A stretch of DNA of 64,000 bases, taken from the NCBI GenBank assembly GCA_023426125.1, contig JAFABI010000041.1:124001-188000 (forward strand). The letters run 5' to 3'. The notes beneath the pieces are model-generated. The model had not been told where the DNA came from. It saw only the letters and a program-made list of their open reading frames with translations, and made no database searches. The translations under genes were made by a program, and so were the position numbers. This document shows, piece after piece, positions 36,907 through 46,108 of the stretch. Each line of letters begins with the position of its first letter. Position 1 is the stretch's first letter. This stretch comes from Bacillota bacterium (GTDB taxonomy: Bacteria > Bacillota > Clostridia > Acetivibrionales > DTU013).

Positions 36907-38010
36907 CTACCTGTGCCAATGCTTATAAGAATGCTCCATCAGCTTTAAAGATTCATCCTCTTCCATTTCAGGGAAAAGGAGATACATTCCGGCGGCGCCG
37001 TATTTGCTGATCAGGCGGTCGGCGCTGGATATCCAGTCTTTAAACTCACCGTCATAGATGGAGATCCACAGCGCTTTACCCGCTTTTTTCACCTTATCAT
37101 AAATACGGTACCACTTTTCATTGCCGCCGTCCGGCTGACCTGCGCCCGCTGTCCATTGCAGTCCGTCCAGCCGGCCGATTTCCATCAAAGCGTCCAGATG
37201 CCGTATCGCATCCGGCCCGTCCAGGTGGTAGATCGAGTTATCCAGAGCGCCAAGCTGTTTTTCCAGCGAAGGTAAAATGAACTCCCTGAATTGCGCCGGC
37301 GACATCAAAGCGGAAAAATCACACTGCACCTTTGCCGTCTTTCCCGGCCCCCATATGCTGAAGGCAGTATAGCAGCTGCTGCCGTCACGGCCTTTTACAA
37401 TATCATACATGGCATTGTAATATTTGAAATAGAGATCATCAATTTGATGGATGTATTTCTCCACCTTTTCCGGCTGGTCAACGAAATCGTAACAAAGGTT
37501 TTGGGGCCCTCGCATGGCGGACAGGATATCCGCATTCTCGATCAGATCGGGTATTGCGACCAGAAAGTCTTCTCCTGAAGCTGCCTGAGCCCTGGCAAGC
37601 ATAGCACAATGAGTCTTCCACCAGTAATTGCCTTGGTCAAACCTCAGCTCTCCCAGATCATCCAGGCTATCCGCACACTCCTTATACCAGACGGTATCCC
37701 AGCTGAAAACCGGTTCGGTCCCCAAATAGGTAGCCAATGAACCCGGTCCGATATTCAGGTCGACATAGGGAAAAGCCTCTGCCATAAAAATATGCGTCCT
37801 GCAGTAATTCCTCATCTCGGATACTTTTCTTTCAACATCAAGATGAAACTCCTCGGATGTTTCCGGCTTCCTGACGGTTTCCAGCTCTTCCGCAGGGGTT
37901 TTTCGCCTGGCGGTCACCCACATCAGGGGTCTTCCAAAATTCTCTCTTTTCCACCAGGATTTAAAATGCTGCATGGTTTCAGGCCAATTATCCTTATATT
38001 TCATTGGCAT
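36907..38010 (-). CDS. uroporphyrinogen decarboxylase-like protein
   Basis: About 367 residues, URO-D superfamily but distant from the protein at 16902. Marks are FREFILPSLEKQLGALDN, the HLDGPDAIRHLDALMEI segment in place of the usual histidine-cysteine strand, and GLQWTAGAGQPDGGNEKW near the C-terminal side of the barrel. Members of this group are frequent in sugar-utilisation loci of Firmicutes and their reaction is not known to me. It is divergent from an AraC regulator at 38195 and convergent with the beta-helix gene. Confidence 0.75.
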   Translation of the reverse strand: MPMKYKDNWPETMQHFKSWWKRENFGRPLMWVTARRKTPAEELETVRKPETSEEFHLDVERKVSEMRNYCRTHIFMAEAFPYVDLNIGPGSLATYLGTEPVFSWDTVWYKECADSLDDLGELRFDQGNYWWKTHCAMLARAQAASGEDFLVAIPDLIENADILSAMRGPQNLCYDFVDQPEKVEKYIHQIDDLYFKYYNAMYDIVKGRDGSSCYTAFSIWGPGKTAKVQCDFSALMSPAQFREFILPSLEKQLGALDNSIYHLDGPDAIRHLDALMEIGRLDGLQWTAGAGQPDGGNEKWYRIYDKVKKAGKALWISIYDGEFKDWISSADRLISKYGAAGMYLLFPEMEEDESLKLMEHSYKHWHR

Positions 38011-38194
38011 ATCCTCCCCGGAGATTATTGTTTATGGCGCCTGCAAAAATAGTATAGCATCAGGAAAAGAAAGCTTCTTTAACATTGTTCTCATTTTATT
38101 TGCTTTTCTTCTGATTTTTAGGTAGAATAGTAAAATTGGAAGTGGAACGATGTAAGCAGTGCGGGTACTTATGCGGCAAGGAGGCTGATTCCTT

Positions 38195-39076
38195 ATGAGA
38201 TTCAGGAAAGACATCATTCATTTGCCCGCGGATTTTCCCTTTGACCTCTTTGTGGCAAGCGGCACTCCGGAGGCCGAGCCGGTCCTGCATTTCCACGACT
38301 GCCTGGAAATAAACTATATACTTGAAGGCGGAGGGTTCAACTTTATAGAAAGCAAGCGTTATGAACTGGTGCCGGGAGATTTCTACATTATCAACAATCT
38401 GGAGCATCATATGGCCTCCACCGACGGCTCCCTCAAAATGCTGGTCATTATTTTCGACCCGATTTTCATCTGGATGAACAACCCATTTGACTATGAATAC
38501 CTGAAGCCTTTTTTTGACAGGAACATAAAGTTCTCAAACCGGATATCGAAGGATAATAAGGTCACGGAGGAGCTGGCGGCAGGGCTTGGGACCATTGAAC
38601 AGGAATGGAGGGCAAGGCAGGAAGGATACAGGCTGGTCATCAAGTCGGTCCTGATGAAGCTTTTAGCTGTCCTTTACCGGAATTGCACATTAAACGACGA
38701 GATTGGAAGTGATCGGAGGCAATTCCAGAAATCCTACGATCGAATCCGCGGCGTTATTGAACATATTAACAGGAATCTGGATAAGAAGCTTGAATTGGAG
38801 GAGCTTGCGAGGATAGCCTTTATGAACCGGACCTATTTTTCTTCCTATTTTAAAAAGGTGATGAAGATAAGCATGTCGGATTATATTGAAGCTTTGAGAG
38901 TCAATAAGGCCATGCACCTGCTAAAGGTTACAAACAGCAGCATTACGGAGATAGGCCTGGCCTGCGGGTATAACGACATCTCACATTTCAACAGGGTATT
39001 CCGGAGGCTTAATTTGATATCTCCCAATGAATACAGGCATGGAAAGCCGGAAGCGGCGGAAAATGCCAACCGGTGA
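38195..39076 (+). CDS. AraC-family transcriptional regulator
   Basis: 293 residues: cupin sensor (LHFHDCLEINYILEGGGFNF, PGDFYIINNLEHHMAS) and double HTH (LELEELARIAFMNRTYFSSY, ITEIGLACGYNDISHFNRVF, ending LISPNEYRHG). AAGGAGG precedes the ATG. It lies between a divergent URO-D-like gene and an MFS transporter 85 bases downstream, both plausible targets. Confidence 0.87.
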   Translation: MRFRKDIIHLPADFPFDLFVASGTPEAEPVLHFHDCLEINYILEGGGFNFIESKRYELVPGDFYIINNLEHHMASTDGSLKMLVIIFDPIFIWMNNPFDYEYLKPFFDRNIKFSNRISKDNKVTEELAAGLGTIEQEWRARQEGYRLVIKSVLMKLLAVLYRNCTLNDEIGSDRRQFQKSYDRIRGVIEHINRNLDKKLELEELARIAFMNRTYFSSYFKKVMKISMSDYIEALRVNKAMHLLKVTNSSITEIGLACGYNDISHFNRVFRRLNLISPNEYRHGKPEAAENANR

Positions 39077-39161
39077 ATGCGGGATTTGAAAAAAATTTTT
39101 AAAAAGGATAAACAAAAGAAATGATTTATTTGTATGAACAGGTTTCAGGAGGTCTTTTTGA

Positions 39162-40418
39162 ATGCAGCATGGGGTAAAAGCATACAGGCTCACCACGCTA
39201 TCCTGTTTTGTAGGAATATTTGTCCAGGCGATCGTCGCAAATATAACAGCGGTGTTGTTTGTTCCCTTAATGAAGCTGTATGGACTTTCCTATATACATC
39301 TTGGCATCCTGGTGGGAATAAACTTTGCAACGCAGGTGGCTTCGGACATCATCTTCAGCAGGCTCATAGACAAAACCGGGTTCAAAAAACTAGTCCTGCC
39401 CGCCAATGTTTGCGCCTTTGCCGGACTTTTGCTGTTTGCTGCGTCTCCTTACATCTTCAAAGACGTTTTCGCCGGAATCGTGATTTCCACCGTGATTTTT
39501 TCGGCGGCAAGCGGGCTGCTTGAGATCCTGCTGAGCCCAATCATCAACGCCATCCCCAATGAAGATAAAGGTCCGGCGATGACCCTCATGCATTCGTTTT
39601 ATGCCTGGGGACAGGTCATCACAATTATTGTGACAACATTGTTCCTGTACCTGTTCGGAAGCGGCAATTGGCAGATCATTGTGATGGTCTGGATGCTGGT
39701 GCCTGTGATCAATTTCCTTATGTTTTTGTTTGCCCTGTTTCCGGAGACTGTTCCGGAAGAACACCGGCTCAATATGCAGGACCTTATTTTCAAACCCTAC
39801 TATATAATTGCATTATTGGCGATTTTCTTCGGAGGCGCGTCGGAAATCATCATGAACCAGTGGACGTCGACTTTTATGGAAAAAGCACTTCTGCTGCCAA
39901 AGTTAACCGGCGACTTGCTTGGCATGTGTGGTTTTGCATTGATGATGGGATTGGGGAGATTATTGTACGGTATCTATGGGGCCAGGTTCAGTATGAACAA
40001 AGTCCTTGTTTATGGCTCCGGGCTGGCGGTGATCTGCTATATTGCCGTTGCCGTATCACCCGTAAATGTGGTCAACCTGCTTGCCTGCACACTATGCGGT
40101 TTCGCAGTAAGCCTGCTCTGGCCGGGGACGCTGGTCATTGCCACGGAGAGATATTCCCTGGCGGGAGCCTGGATGTTTGCCATTCTTGCGGCCGCCGGCG
40201 ATATCGGCGCAGCGGCGGGACCGTGGATGACGGGAATGGTCGCCGAGAAAACCATGGGAATGCAGGCGGTCATCGATTTTTCCGCAAAACTTGGAGTCTC
40301 CGCAGAGCAGCTGGGCATAAGGATGGGGATCCTGGCGGCGGTTATTTTTCCGGCGCTGGCAATGGTTTGCCATGTTGCGCTGAGGAATCGGCAAAATGCA
40401 AATACGCAGCAGTTATGA
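39162..40418 (+). CDS. major facilitator superfamily transporter
   Basis: 418 residues with twelve predicted membrane helices. The loop after helix 2 is FSRLIDKTGFKKLVLP, a variant of the MFS signature, and the second half has the matching GRLLYGIYGARFSMNKVL. It resembles the FucP/NarK-like sugar or metabolite permeases, but the substrate cannot be set. CAGGAGG precedes the ATG. It follows the AraC gene on the same strand. Confidence 0.85.
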   Translation: MQHGVKAYRLTTLSCFVGIFVQAIVANITAVLFVPLMKLYGLSYIHLGILVGINFATQVASDIIFSRLIDKTGFKKLVLPANVCAFAGLLLFAASPYIFKDVFAGIVISTVIFSAASGLLEILLSPIINAIPNEDKGPAMTLMHSFYAWGQVITIIVTTLFLYLFGSGNWQIIVMVWMLVPVINFLMFLFALFPETVPEEHRLNMQDLIFKPYYIIALLAIFFGGASEIIMNQWTSTFMEKALLLPKLTGDLLGMCGFALMMGLGRLLYGIYGARFSMNKVLVYGSGLAVICYIAVAVSPVNVVNLLACTLCGFAVSLLWPGTLVIATERYSLAGAWMFAILAAAGDIGAAAGPWMTGMVAEKTMGMQAVIDFSAKLGVSAEQLGIRMGILAAVIFPALAMVCHVALRNRQNANTQQL

Positions 40419-40591
40419 TAAATAAGTGTAAAAAATTTGTTCATAAAGTGGAATGATTGCTTTTCCGGAAGGGATAAGTATTATAGCCTCAAGCCGGTGA
40501 ACCATTTTATTACCGGCTTTGGAGGTTTTCTCGCAGAGAGTGGATGCAAGAGCGGCAATAGGCTTAAAGTAAAACGAAGGCAAGCATGGAA

Positions 40592-40626
40592 GGGCAGGGG
40601 CTGGCGAGGATCGCCGGCTCCTGCCT
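40592..40626. terminator. GC-rich hairpin between convergent genes
   Basis: GGCAGGGGCTGGCG and CGCCGGCTCCTGCC pair around AGGAT. It stands in the 220-base gap between the MFS gene and the GH99-like gene, which converge. No long U-tract follows, so it is a weak or bidirectional stop at best. Confidence 0.5.
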
Positions 40627-40639
40627 TAATTAATCCTAC

Positions 40640-41719
40640 TCATTCATCTGCCGGCGGGATATCGTCGTAATCAAAGTATGCGAGTTCGTTCTCCGTGGGC
40701 ACGGCTACACTGTGCGGCTTGTACCCTTCAGGGAAGAACGCGCGCTGCAATGCGTCCAGATAGGAACAGCCGTGCAGCTTTGTCGGTTCGATATGGGAAC
40801 CTTCGCCGAATTCATTCCAGGTACCGACGAGCGCCAGGTTCAGGTAAGGGTCGACATAAGCTTTCAAAGCATTGCACATTTGCTCGAATTTTTCAGGTGT
40901 CGAACCGGAGCGCCAGGTGCCCCGGCCACCCAGACCTGCCCACGGACGGGAATCCCAGTTTGGCGATACCAGCGGGACGACAGGCAGGGCGCCATTCTCA
41001 AAGCCGCTGCGCCAGATCGGCTCTATCCAGGGCAATATGGCCTCATAGGGCCCTTCAAGCTGACCGGACTTCATACCTTCATTGCTGTATGAGTATAGGG
41101 TGCAGGCGTCGAAACCTGCGTCCTTTAACAGCCTGATTTCTTCCACCGTGGGATACTTGATGGCCATGAAAAACAGGCCTCCCCATGGTTTGGCTTCTTC
41201 ATGCATGGCCTGCAGCATCTTTTTTGTACCCTCGTAGCCAAACTGGCCGATGAGGCGGTCCGGTCTGGTCATAGAGACGACGTTGCGGCCGTCCGGCGTC
41301 TTCAGATAATTATCCAGGTGCAGATAATGCTCCCCCATTGTTTTCACCATATCCAGAAGCTGCTGCTCAGTATAACCGGCAAAGTCACTTTCCTCGTTGC
41401 ACCACATTACGACGAATTCCATTTCCTTCCGGCGTGAAGCATGAAGAAATCCCTGGTCCAGCGCCACGTTGTTTTTTCTGTATCCCCGGTTTTTTGCGAT
41501 GTCATAATACCAGTCGAATATCCAGAATGAGATGCCGTGCTCCGTCGCCTGCCCGATATGCCAGTCCTGCACCTCCGGGAGACCGTCTTTGTAATAACCC
41601 AGGATCGGCTCCAGGTCAACCGTTTTAAAGGCTTTAACGGAGGTCCATTTCTTCTCCGACTCCCAGTTGGTAAAATAGTAGCAGCCCACCTTGATGGATC
41701 TTTGGTTTGTTTCTTCCAT
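40640..41719 (-). CDS. GH99-like (WbsX-type) glycoside hydrolase, cytoplasmic
   Basis: 359 residues of the GH99-like/WbsX family. GH99 proper contains endo-alpha-mannosidases and mannanases. The carboxylate pair ExxE of that clan is seen in GTWNEFGEGSHIEPT near the C-terminus; the N-terminal VGCYYFTNW and ISFWIFDWYYD line the barrel start. No signal peptide is present. A closely similar domain forms the core of the secreted protein at 55571, including identical stretches such as VVMWCNEE-like and VSPNWDSRP. The ATG at 41719 has AGGAGGGG upstream. A LacI-type half operator lies in its promoter region (41778). Confidence 0.82.
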   Translation of the reverse strand: MEETNQRSIKVGCYYFTNWESEKKWTSVKAFKTVDLEPILGYYKDGLPEVQDWHIGQATEHGISFWIFDWYYDIAKNRGYRKNNVALDQGFLHASRRKEMEFVVMWCNEESDFAGYTEQQLLDMVKTMGEHYLHLDNYLKTPDGRNVVSMTRPDRLIGQFGYEGTKKMLQAMHEEAKPWGGLFFMAIKYPTVEEIRLLKDAGFDACTLYSYSNEGMKSGQLEGPYEAILPWIEPIWRSGFENGALPVVPLVSPNWDSRPWAGLGGRGTWRSGSTPEKFEQMCNALKAYVDPYLNLALVGTWNEFGEGSHIEPTKLHGCSYLDALQRAFFPEGYKPHSVAVPTENELAYFDYDDIPPADE

Positions 41720-41777
41720 ATTTACCCCTCCTATAGACAACAGTTTACCAATAATATTCAATATATTATCGATTACA

Positions 41778-41787
41778 TTAACGATAT
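41778..41787. promoter_or_regulatory. single LacI-type operator before the GH99-like gene
   Basis: TTAACGATAT matches the window's TTAWCGNTAA palindrome at nine of ten positions. It lies about 60 bases upstream of the minus-strand GH99-like start. It is the weakest of the operators listed. Confidence 0.4.
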
Positions 41788-41867
41788 CATATCGTGGAAC
41801 AGTTTTCAACTAGAAAGAAGGGTGTTTCGTCCGGAATAAATGCCGCAAGAAAATTTACAGCCCATGG

Positions 41868-41919
41868 TTGACAAATCATAAAAGCCGCTATATAATAATA
41901 ACGTTAACATTATCGGTAA
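41868..41919 (+). promoter_or_regulatory. consensus promoter with double LacI operator (importer 2)
   Basis: TTGACA at 41868-41873 and TATAAT at 41891-41896 with a 17-base spacer: a perfect sigma-A promoter. Two palindromes follow directly, ATAACGTTAA (41898-41907) and TTATCGGTAA (41910-41919), their CG centres 12 bases apart. They cover the start point (near 41903), the classic place for repression. The transcript runs through the structured element at 41974-42190 into the importer genes. Confidence 0.8.
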
Positions 41920-41973
41920 TATAACAAATCTTGTGTGAAAACCGCTGAACACTTTCAAATCACACATTGGATT

Positions 41974-42190
41974 TTGAACAACGTCATCAGTCCCCCACCT
42001 CTTAGGAGGCGGGTTTCCGGTTGGAAAGGCTGTCAGTGGCGAGTAGCAATCTCCCACTAACGTTGTTCAAACGCCATGTTCAAAGCGGGGCGCGCAGGCA
42101 TCGTCTGCGTGAGCATATGCCGGATTCATTTAGGTTGCATAGGCGAGCAGCAAGCTTTAGCTTGCGACCAGCCTCGGTATATGCGCTACA
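41974..42190 (+). ncRNA. structured RNA-like element in the importer 2 leader
   Basis: Several helices can be drawn. TTGAACAACGT (41974-41984) pairs perfectly with ACGTTGTTCAA (42060-42070) and encloses three hairpins: CCACCTC/GAGGCGG, TTTCC/GGAAA and AGTGGCGAG/CTCCCACT with one bulged base. Then come CGCAG/CTGCG (42094-42110) and a helix GCATATGCCG/CGGTATATGC (42113-42184) enclosing GAGCAG-CAAGC-loop-GCTTG-CGACCA. A divergent copy at 61465-61595 keeps the same hairpins with compensatory changes. It could be a leader regulator or an orphan transposon-type RNA (HEARO/omega RNA-like); I cannot decide. Confidence 0.6.
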
Positions 42191-42256
42191 CTAAATTTGA
42201 AGGAAGCTTTGCCCTGATTAGGAATATAAACTAAAGCCCAAGGAGGAGTCCTGCCA

Positions 42257-43243
42257 ATGCAAGACGCTTTAAAAAAAAGACCGCCGCACGGCGGTTCGCG
42301 AGCCGTAGCACAAGGGAACGGGGGGCTGCGGATCTCCCAGTTTAAAAAATCTCTCAAATACAATTACGACCTGTATCTCCTGACAATACCCGTTGTGATC
42401 TATTTTATCGTTTTTGCGTACTGGCCGATGTATGGCGTCCAGATTGCCTTCAAGGATTACAGTCCGGCATTTGGCATTCTGGAAAGCCCCTGGGTAGGCC
42501 TGAAACATCTGAAGGTGTTTCTCGACTCCTTCTATTTTGAGCGGTTGATCAGAAACACACTGGCAATCAGCGGGTACAGTATCCTTGTTGGAGTGCCTGC
42601 CCCCATCATTCTGGCTCTTCTGTTTCAGGAAATCCGAAATACAAGGCTGCGATCGGTCATACAAGCCGTTTCCTATGCGCCGAACTTCATGTCGATCGTT
42701 GTCGTCTGCGGCATGATTCTGATATTCCTGAATCCCAGCAGCGGCATGATCCCCGCGATGCTGAAACAGATCGGCATCAGCGTGGAGTCAAACCCCATGG
42801 CCGATCCCAGGTTGTTCTGGCATATTTATGTCTGGTCGGGAGTGTGGCAGGGAGTCGGATGGAGTTCCCTCGTTTACACCGCTTCCATTTCCAGCATTCC
42901 ATCCGATCAATATGAAGCGGCTACCATTGACGGCGCTGGAAAAATGCGGCAAATATTTACCGTTACCATACCCAATATTATGCCGACGATTGTGATTATT
43001 ACCATTTTCAGTATCGGCGGCCTGATGAGCGTAGGATATGAAAAGGTTTATCTCCTGCAAAATGCCAACAACCAGGAAGCCTCCGAAGTCATTTCTACCT
43101 ATGTGTATAAGGCAGGTCTCACGGGGATGCCGCGTTATAGCTTCGCATCCATGGTAGGCTTGTTCAACAATCTAATCAATATTGTTATCCTTGCGTGCGC
43201 TAATTTCCTGGCCAAGAAATTCGGCGACACCAGTTTGTGGTAG
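42257..43243 (+). CDS. lplB: ABC transporter permease, LplB type (importer 2)
   Basis: 328 residues, six membrane helices, related to the permease at 29518. The EAA loop is YEAATIDGAGKMRQIFTVTI, and the family ending KKFGDTSLW is present. VVIYFIVFAYWPMYGVQIAF marks the first helix. AAGGAGGAG precedes the ATG. It is the first gene after the LacI-controlled promoter and the structured leader, so its expression is probably induced by the transported sugar. Confidence 0.92.
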   Translation: MQDALKKRPPHGGSRAVAQGNGGLRISQFKKSLKYNYDLYLLTIPVVIYFIVFAYWPMYGVQIAFKDYSPAFGILESPWVGLKHLKVFLDSFYFERLIRNTLAISGYSILVGVPAPIILALLFQEIRNTRLRSVIQAVSYAPNFMSIVVVCGMILIFLNPSSGMIPAMLKQIGISVESNPMADPRLFWHIYVWSGVWQGVGWSSLVYTASISSIPSDQYEAATIDGAGKMRQIFTVTIPNIMPTIVIITIFSIGGLMSVGYEKVYLLQNANNQEASEVISTYVYKAGLTGMPRYSFASMVGLFNNLINIVILACANFLAKKFGDTSLW

Positions 43244-43255
43244 GGGGGTGAGGAA

Positions 43256-44158
43256 ATGTTCGATTTAAAACATGTCAAGCCAACGCGCAGTGAATACATT
43301 TACCGCTGCCTGACAATCGCCGCATTGGTCATAATCATACTGATCATAGCATATCCTTTGTATTATGTCATCATGGCTTCCTTTTCGGCTCCAAAGGAGC
43401 TTTTCCGAAATCCTCTGATGCTTTATCCGAAAGGCTTTAACCTCAACAGCTATAAACTGGCGTTTGCCAACACGGACATCTGGATGGGTTATCGCAACTC
43501 GCTGTTATATACGCTGCTAGGCACTTCCATCAACATTGTAATGACCGCAATAGGCGCTTACCCTCTTTCAAGGCGCAATTTTGTGGGACGCGGCGTACTG
43601 ACTTTTTTCTATACCTTCACCATGTTTTTTGGAGGCGGTCTGATCCCGTTTTTTCTGGTTTGCAAAACCCTTGGTTTGTATAACAACATCTGGGTTCTGG
43701 TTATTCCGTCCGCCATCAGTGTATACAATATGATCATCATGCGTACTTTCTTCCAGTCGAGGATACCGGAGGAACTTTTTGAAAGCGCGATGATTGACGG
43801 ATATAGTAATATCGGCATCCTGCTGAAGATTGTCCTTCCACTTTCCACGCCGATTCTCTGTGTCATGGTTCTTTTCTACGGTGTTGGCAACTGGAACGCA
43901 TATTTCAGCGCAATGATTTTTATCACCGACCGCAATCTTTATCCCCTGCAGTTGATCCTCAGGGAAATACTGGTCCAGAATGAGGTAACCAGCATGCTGA
44001 CCACAGCGACCGACGCAAAGTATGCGGACAGGATCATGGACCAGCTCGGTTTAAAATATGTTGTTGTCATCGTTGCCACTTTACCCATTTTCATCATTTA
44101 TCCGTTTGTGCAGAAGTTCTTTAAGGAAGGCATCATGGTCGGCGCCTTAAAGGGTTAA
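43256..44158 (+). CDS. ytcP: ABC transporter permease, YtcP type (importer 2)
   Basis: 300 residues, partner of the permease just upstream (12-base gap, GGGGGTGAGG before the ATG). IIAYPLYYVIMASFSAPKEL and the ending PFVQKFFKEGIMVGALKG are typical of the YtcP group; the EAA loop reads LFESAMIDGYSNIGILLKIV. The ATPase is again absent and is probably supplied in trans. Confidence 0.92.
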   Translation: MFDLKHVKPTRSEYIYRCLTIAALVIIILIIAYPLYYVIMASFSAPKELFRNPLMLYPKGFNLNSYKLAFANTDIWMGYRNSLLYTLLGTSINIVMTAIGAYPLSRRNFVGRGVLTFFYTFTMFFGGGLIPFFLVCKTLGLYNNIWVLVIPSAISVYNMIIMRTFFQSRIPEELFESAMIDGYSNIGILLKIVLPLSTPILCVMVLFYGVGNWNAYFSAMIFITDRNLYPLQLILREILVQNEVTSMLTTATDAKYADRIMDQLGLKYVVVIVATLPIFIIYPFVQKFFKEGIMVGALKG

Positions 44159-44240
44159 GTGCCATTCTATTTGTCTTACCCCGGCGGGCGGCTTGCCTCC
44201 GCGGTTTAAGAAATATAACAAAATAACAGGAGGATTTGAA

Positions 44241-45884
44241 ATGAAAAACAATCGTGTGGTAGTTTTGCTCATTACCGCTATGATGCTGCTTGCGCTGCTG
44301 GCAGGATGCGGCGGTGCACAAGCTCCCGAAAGCACGGGCAGTGCCGGCGCCAGTGGCACGGAAGGTTCAAGCGTTGCGGCGGATACAAGCAGCGCGGCAC
44401 TCGAACCCATCACATTGAAGGTGGTAGCGAAATCGTGGGAAGATGTCGCCCCTTCAAAGAAAGACCAGTTCCTCTGGCAGGAATATGAGAAAAAGACGAA
44501 TGTAAAGATTGAATGGACCGAAGTCCCGGTAGTTGCCATGGAGGAGCGTAAGAGCACGATGATGGCCAGCGGTGATCTGCCCGATATTTTCTATCAGTAT
44601 GAATCGTTCACTAACGAGGAAATCGCGTTATACGGCTCGCAGGGAATCTTCATAACCCTCGACGACAAGCTTGACAAGCTGCCGAATCTGTCAAAATTGA
44701 TGGATACTTTGCCCAGCGTACAGCCAAGCATCACAATGCTGGACGGGCATATATACTCCTTCCCCTACGTGATTGACTCACCATCCGGGCTGACTTGCCG
44801 CTATTATGTAAAGAAAGATTACCTGGAACAATCCGGGTTGAAGACGATCGAAACCCTGGGGGATTATGAAACCTACATGAAGTATGTCAAAACTGTTCAG
44901 AAAAATGGCAAGCAGGCTTATGGCGTCTGGCAGTCCCCCCATACCACCTGGTTTTTCGAGATGCAGCTCATGGGCTCATACAGCCTGTGCGACAACGGTT
45001 TCCAGCAGTATTTGCAGCGGGTGTATGATCCCGGCGACGGAAAGCTGAAATTCACATTCACTGACCCGAAGCTGAAAGAATTATGGCAGAGAATGGCCAT
45101 GTGGATCAAGGAAGGGTATTGGAACAAGGAGATCCTGACCAACGGCGTCGAATATCCGGAGTGGGTTACGGCGGGCACAGAAGGCCAGGTAGGATCCTTC
45201 ACATGGTCCGGGGCGCAGTTCCTGTATTCCGACGCACCGAAGGATTATGTGGCGTTCAGCGCTTTTGAGGGTCCATACGGACGGGTGCTGTCCTGGGCGG
45301 ATACCCCTGTCAGGGGCCTGGCCGGAGCAATGATCACAAACAAGTGCAAAAACGTCGACCGTGCTCTCAGCTGGCTGGACTACTGGTATGGGGAAGAAGG
45401 CTTCCAGTTTGCCAAGCTCGGCGTTGAAGGCGTTACATACAATGTTGTGGACGGCAAGCATCAGTATACCGACATAATCAATAATTATGAAGGTGGCAAA
45501 CAGTTAGGCGCATTCCAGCAGGGCCTCTTTGCATACGGCGGCGGTTTGCCGTTCTACGAGCCCAAGAACAACCTCGGCAATGAACTGAACAATACTACCT
45601 TTGAAGAACAAACAGGATGTACCGAAGAAAGCATATTGAAATATTATCCCAAAGAGGTATGGCCGGCATTCCTCGGCTCGGCTGAAGAGATTGACGAGCT
45701 TGCGACGTTCCAGGCTGATATCGTCACCTATATTGACGAATCCCGCAACAAGTTTTTAAGTGGGCAATGGAACTTTGATTCTGATTGGGATGCCTATGTA
45801 GATCAGTTAAACAAGCTCCACACCGACAGGTATGTTGAAATCAAGCAGGCCCAATATGATCGATATAAGGCAATAAAGAAATAA
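44241..45884 (+). CDS. extracellular sugar-binding lipoprotein (importer 2)
   Basis: 547 residues with lipobox LLAGC (Cys23) after a hydrophobic signal, then a Ala/Ser/Gly-rich linker and a family 1 solute-binding fold (DLPDIFYQYESFTNEEIALY, YSFPYVIDSPSGLTCRYYVK). In-frame codons upstream to 44193 are not used: AGGAGG fits the ATG at 44241. A terminator at 45949 closes the importer operon. The ligand is unknown, probably an oligosaccharide cut by the linked GH99/GH38/GH36-like enzymes. Confidence 0.92.
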   Translation: MKNNRVVVLLITAMMLLALLAGCGGAQAPESTGSAGASGTEGSSVAADTSSAALEPITLKVVAKSWEDVAPSKKDQFLWQEYEKKTNVKIEWTEVPVVAMEERKSTMMASGDLPDIFYQYESFTNEEIALYGSQGIFITLDDKLDKLPNLSKLMDTLPSVQPSITMLDGHIYSFPYVIDSPSGLTCRYYVKKDYLEQSGLKTIETLGDYETYMKYVKTVQKNGKQAYGVWQSPHTTWFFEMQLMGSYSLCDNGFQQYLQRVYDPGDGKLKFTFTDPKLKELWQRMAMWIKEGYWNKEILTNGVEYPEWVTAGTEGQVGSFTWSGAQFLYSDAPKDYVAFSAFEGPYGRVLSWADTPVRGLAGAMITNKCKNVDRALSWLDYWYGEEGFQFAKLGVEGVTYNVVDGKHQYTDIINNYEGGKQLGAFQQGLFAYGGGLPFYEPKNNLGNELNNTTFEEQTGCTEESILKYYPKEVWPAFLGSAEEIDELATFQADIVTYIDESRNKFLSGQWNFDSDWDAYVDQLNKLHTDRYVEIKQAQYDRYKAIKK

Positions 45885-45948
45885 GGGAGCCGGGTTTCTG
45901 CAGAAGGAAGGCATGAACCGGACATCCGGGCCTTTCAACCGCAAAACA

Positions 45949-45983
45949 GAAGGGCTTGACCTCTCGCCGGGTCAAGTCCTTTT
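45949..45983 (+). terminator. terminator after importer 2
   Basis: AAGGGCTTGACC and GGTCAAGTCCTT pair around CTCTCGCC, followed by a short TTTT. It lies about 65 bases after the binding-protein stop and before the LacI promoter. Confidence 0.8.
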
Positions 45984-46012
45984 GCCTTCTCGAAGGACAA
46001 ATTGGACAATGA

Positions 46013-46084
46013 TTGACAATTACGGAAGTATTTTATATAATTACATCAGTTCAATAATAGCGTTCATGTGACCGTTAACGATAA
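46013..46084 (+). promoter_or_regulatory. promoter and single operator of the LacI-family gene
   Basis: TTGACA at 46013-46018 and TATAAT at 46036-46041, spacer 17 bases. TTAACGATAA at 46075-46084 is a full match to the operator palindrome, about 30 bases after the start point, so the repressor probably limits its own synthesis by blocking elongation or early initiation. Confidence 0.7.
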
Positions 46085-46108
46085 AAAATAAAAGGAAATC
46101 ATAGCAGA

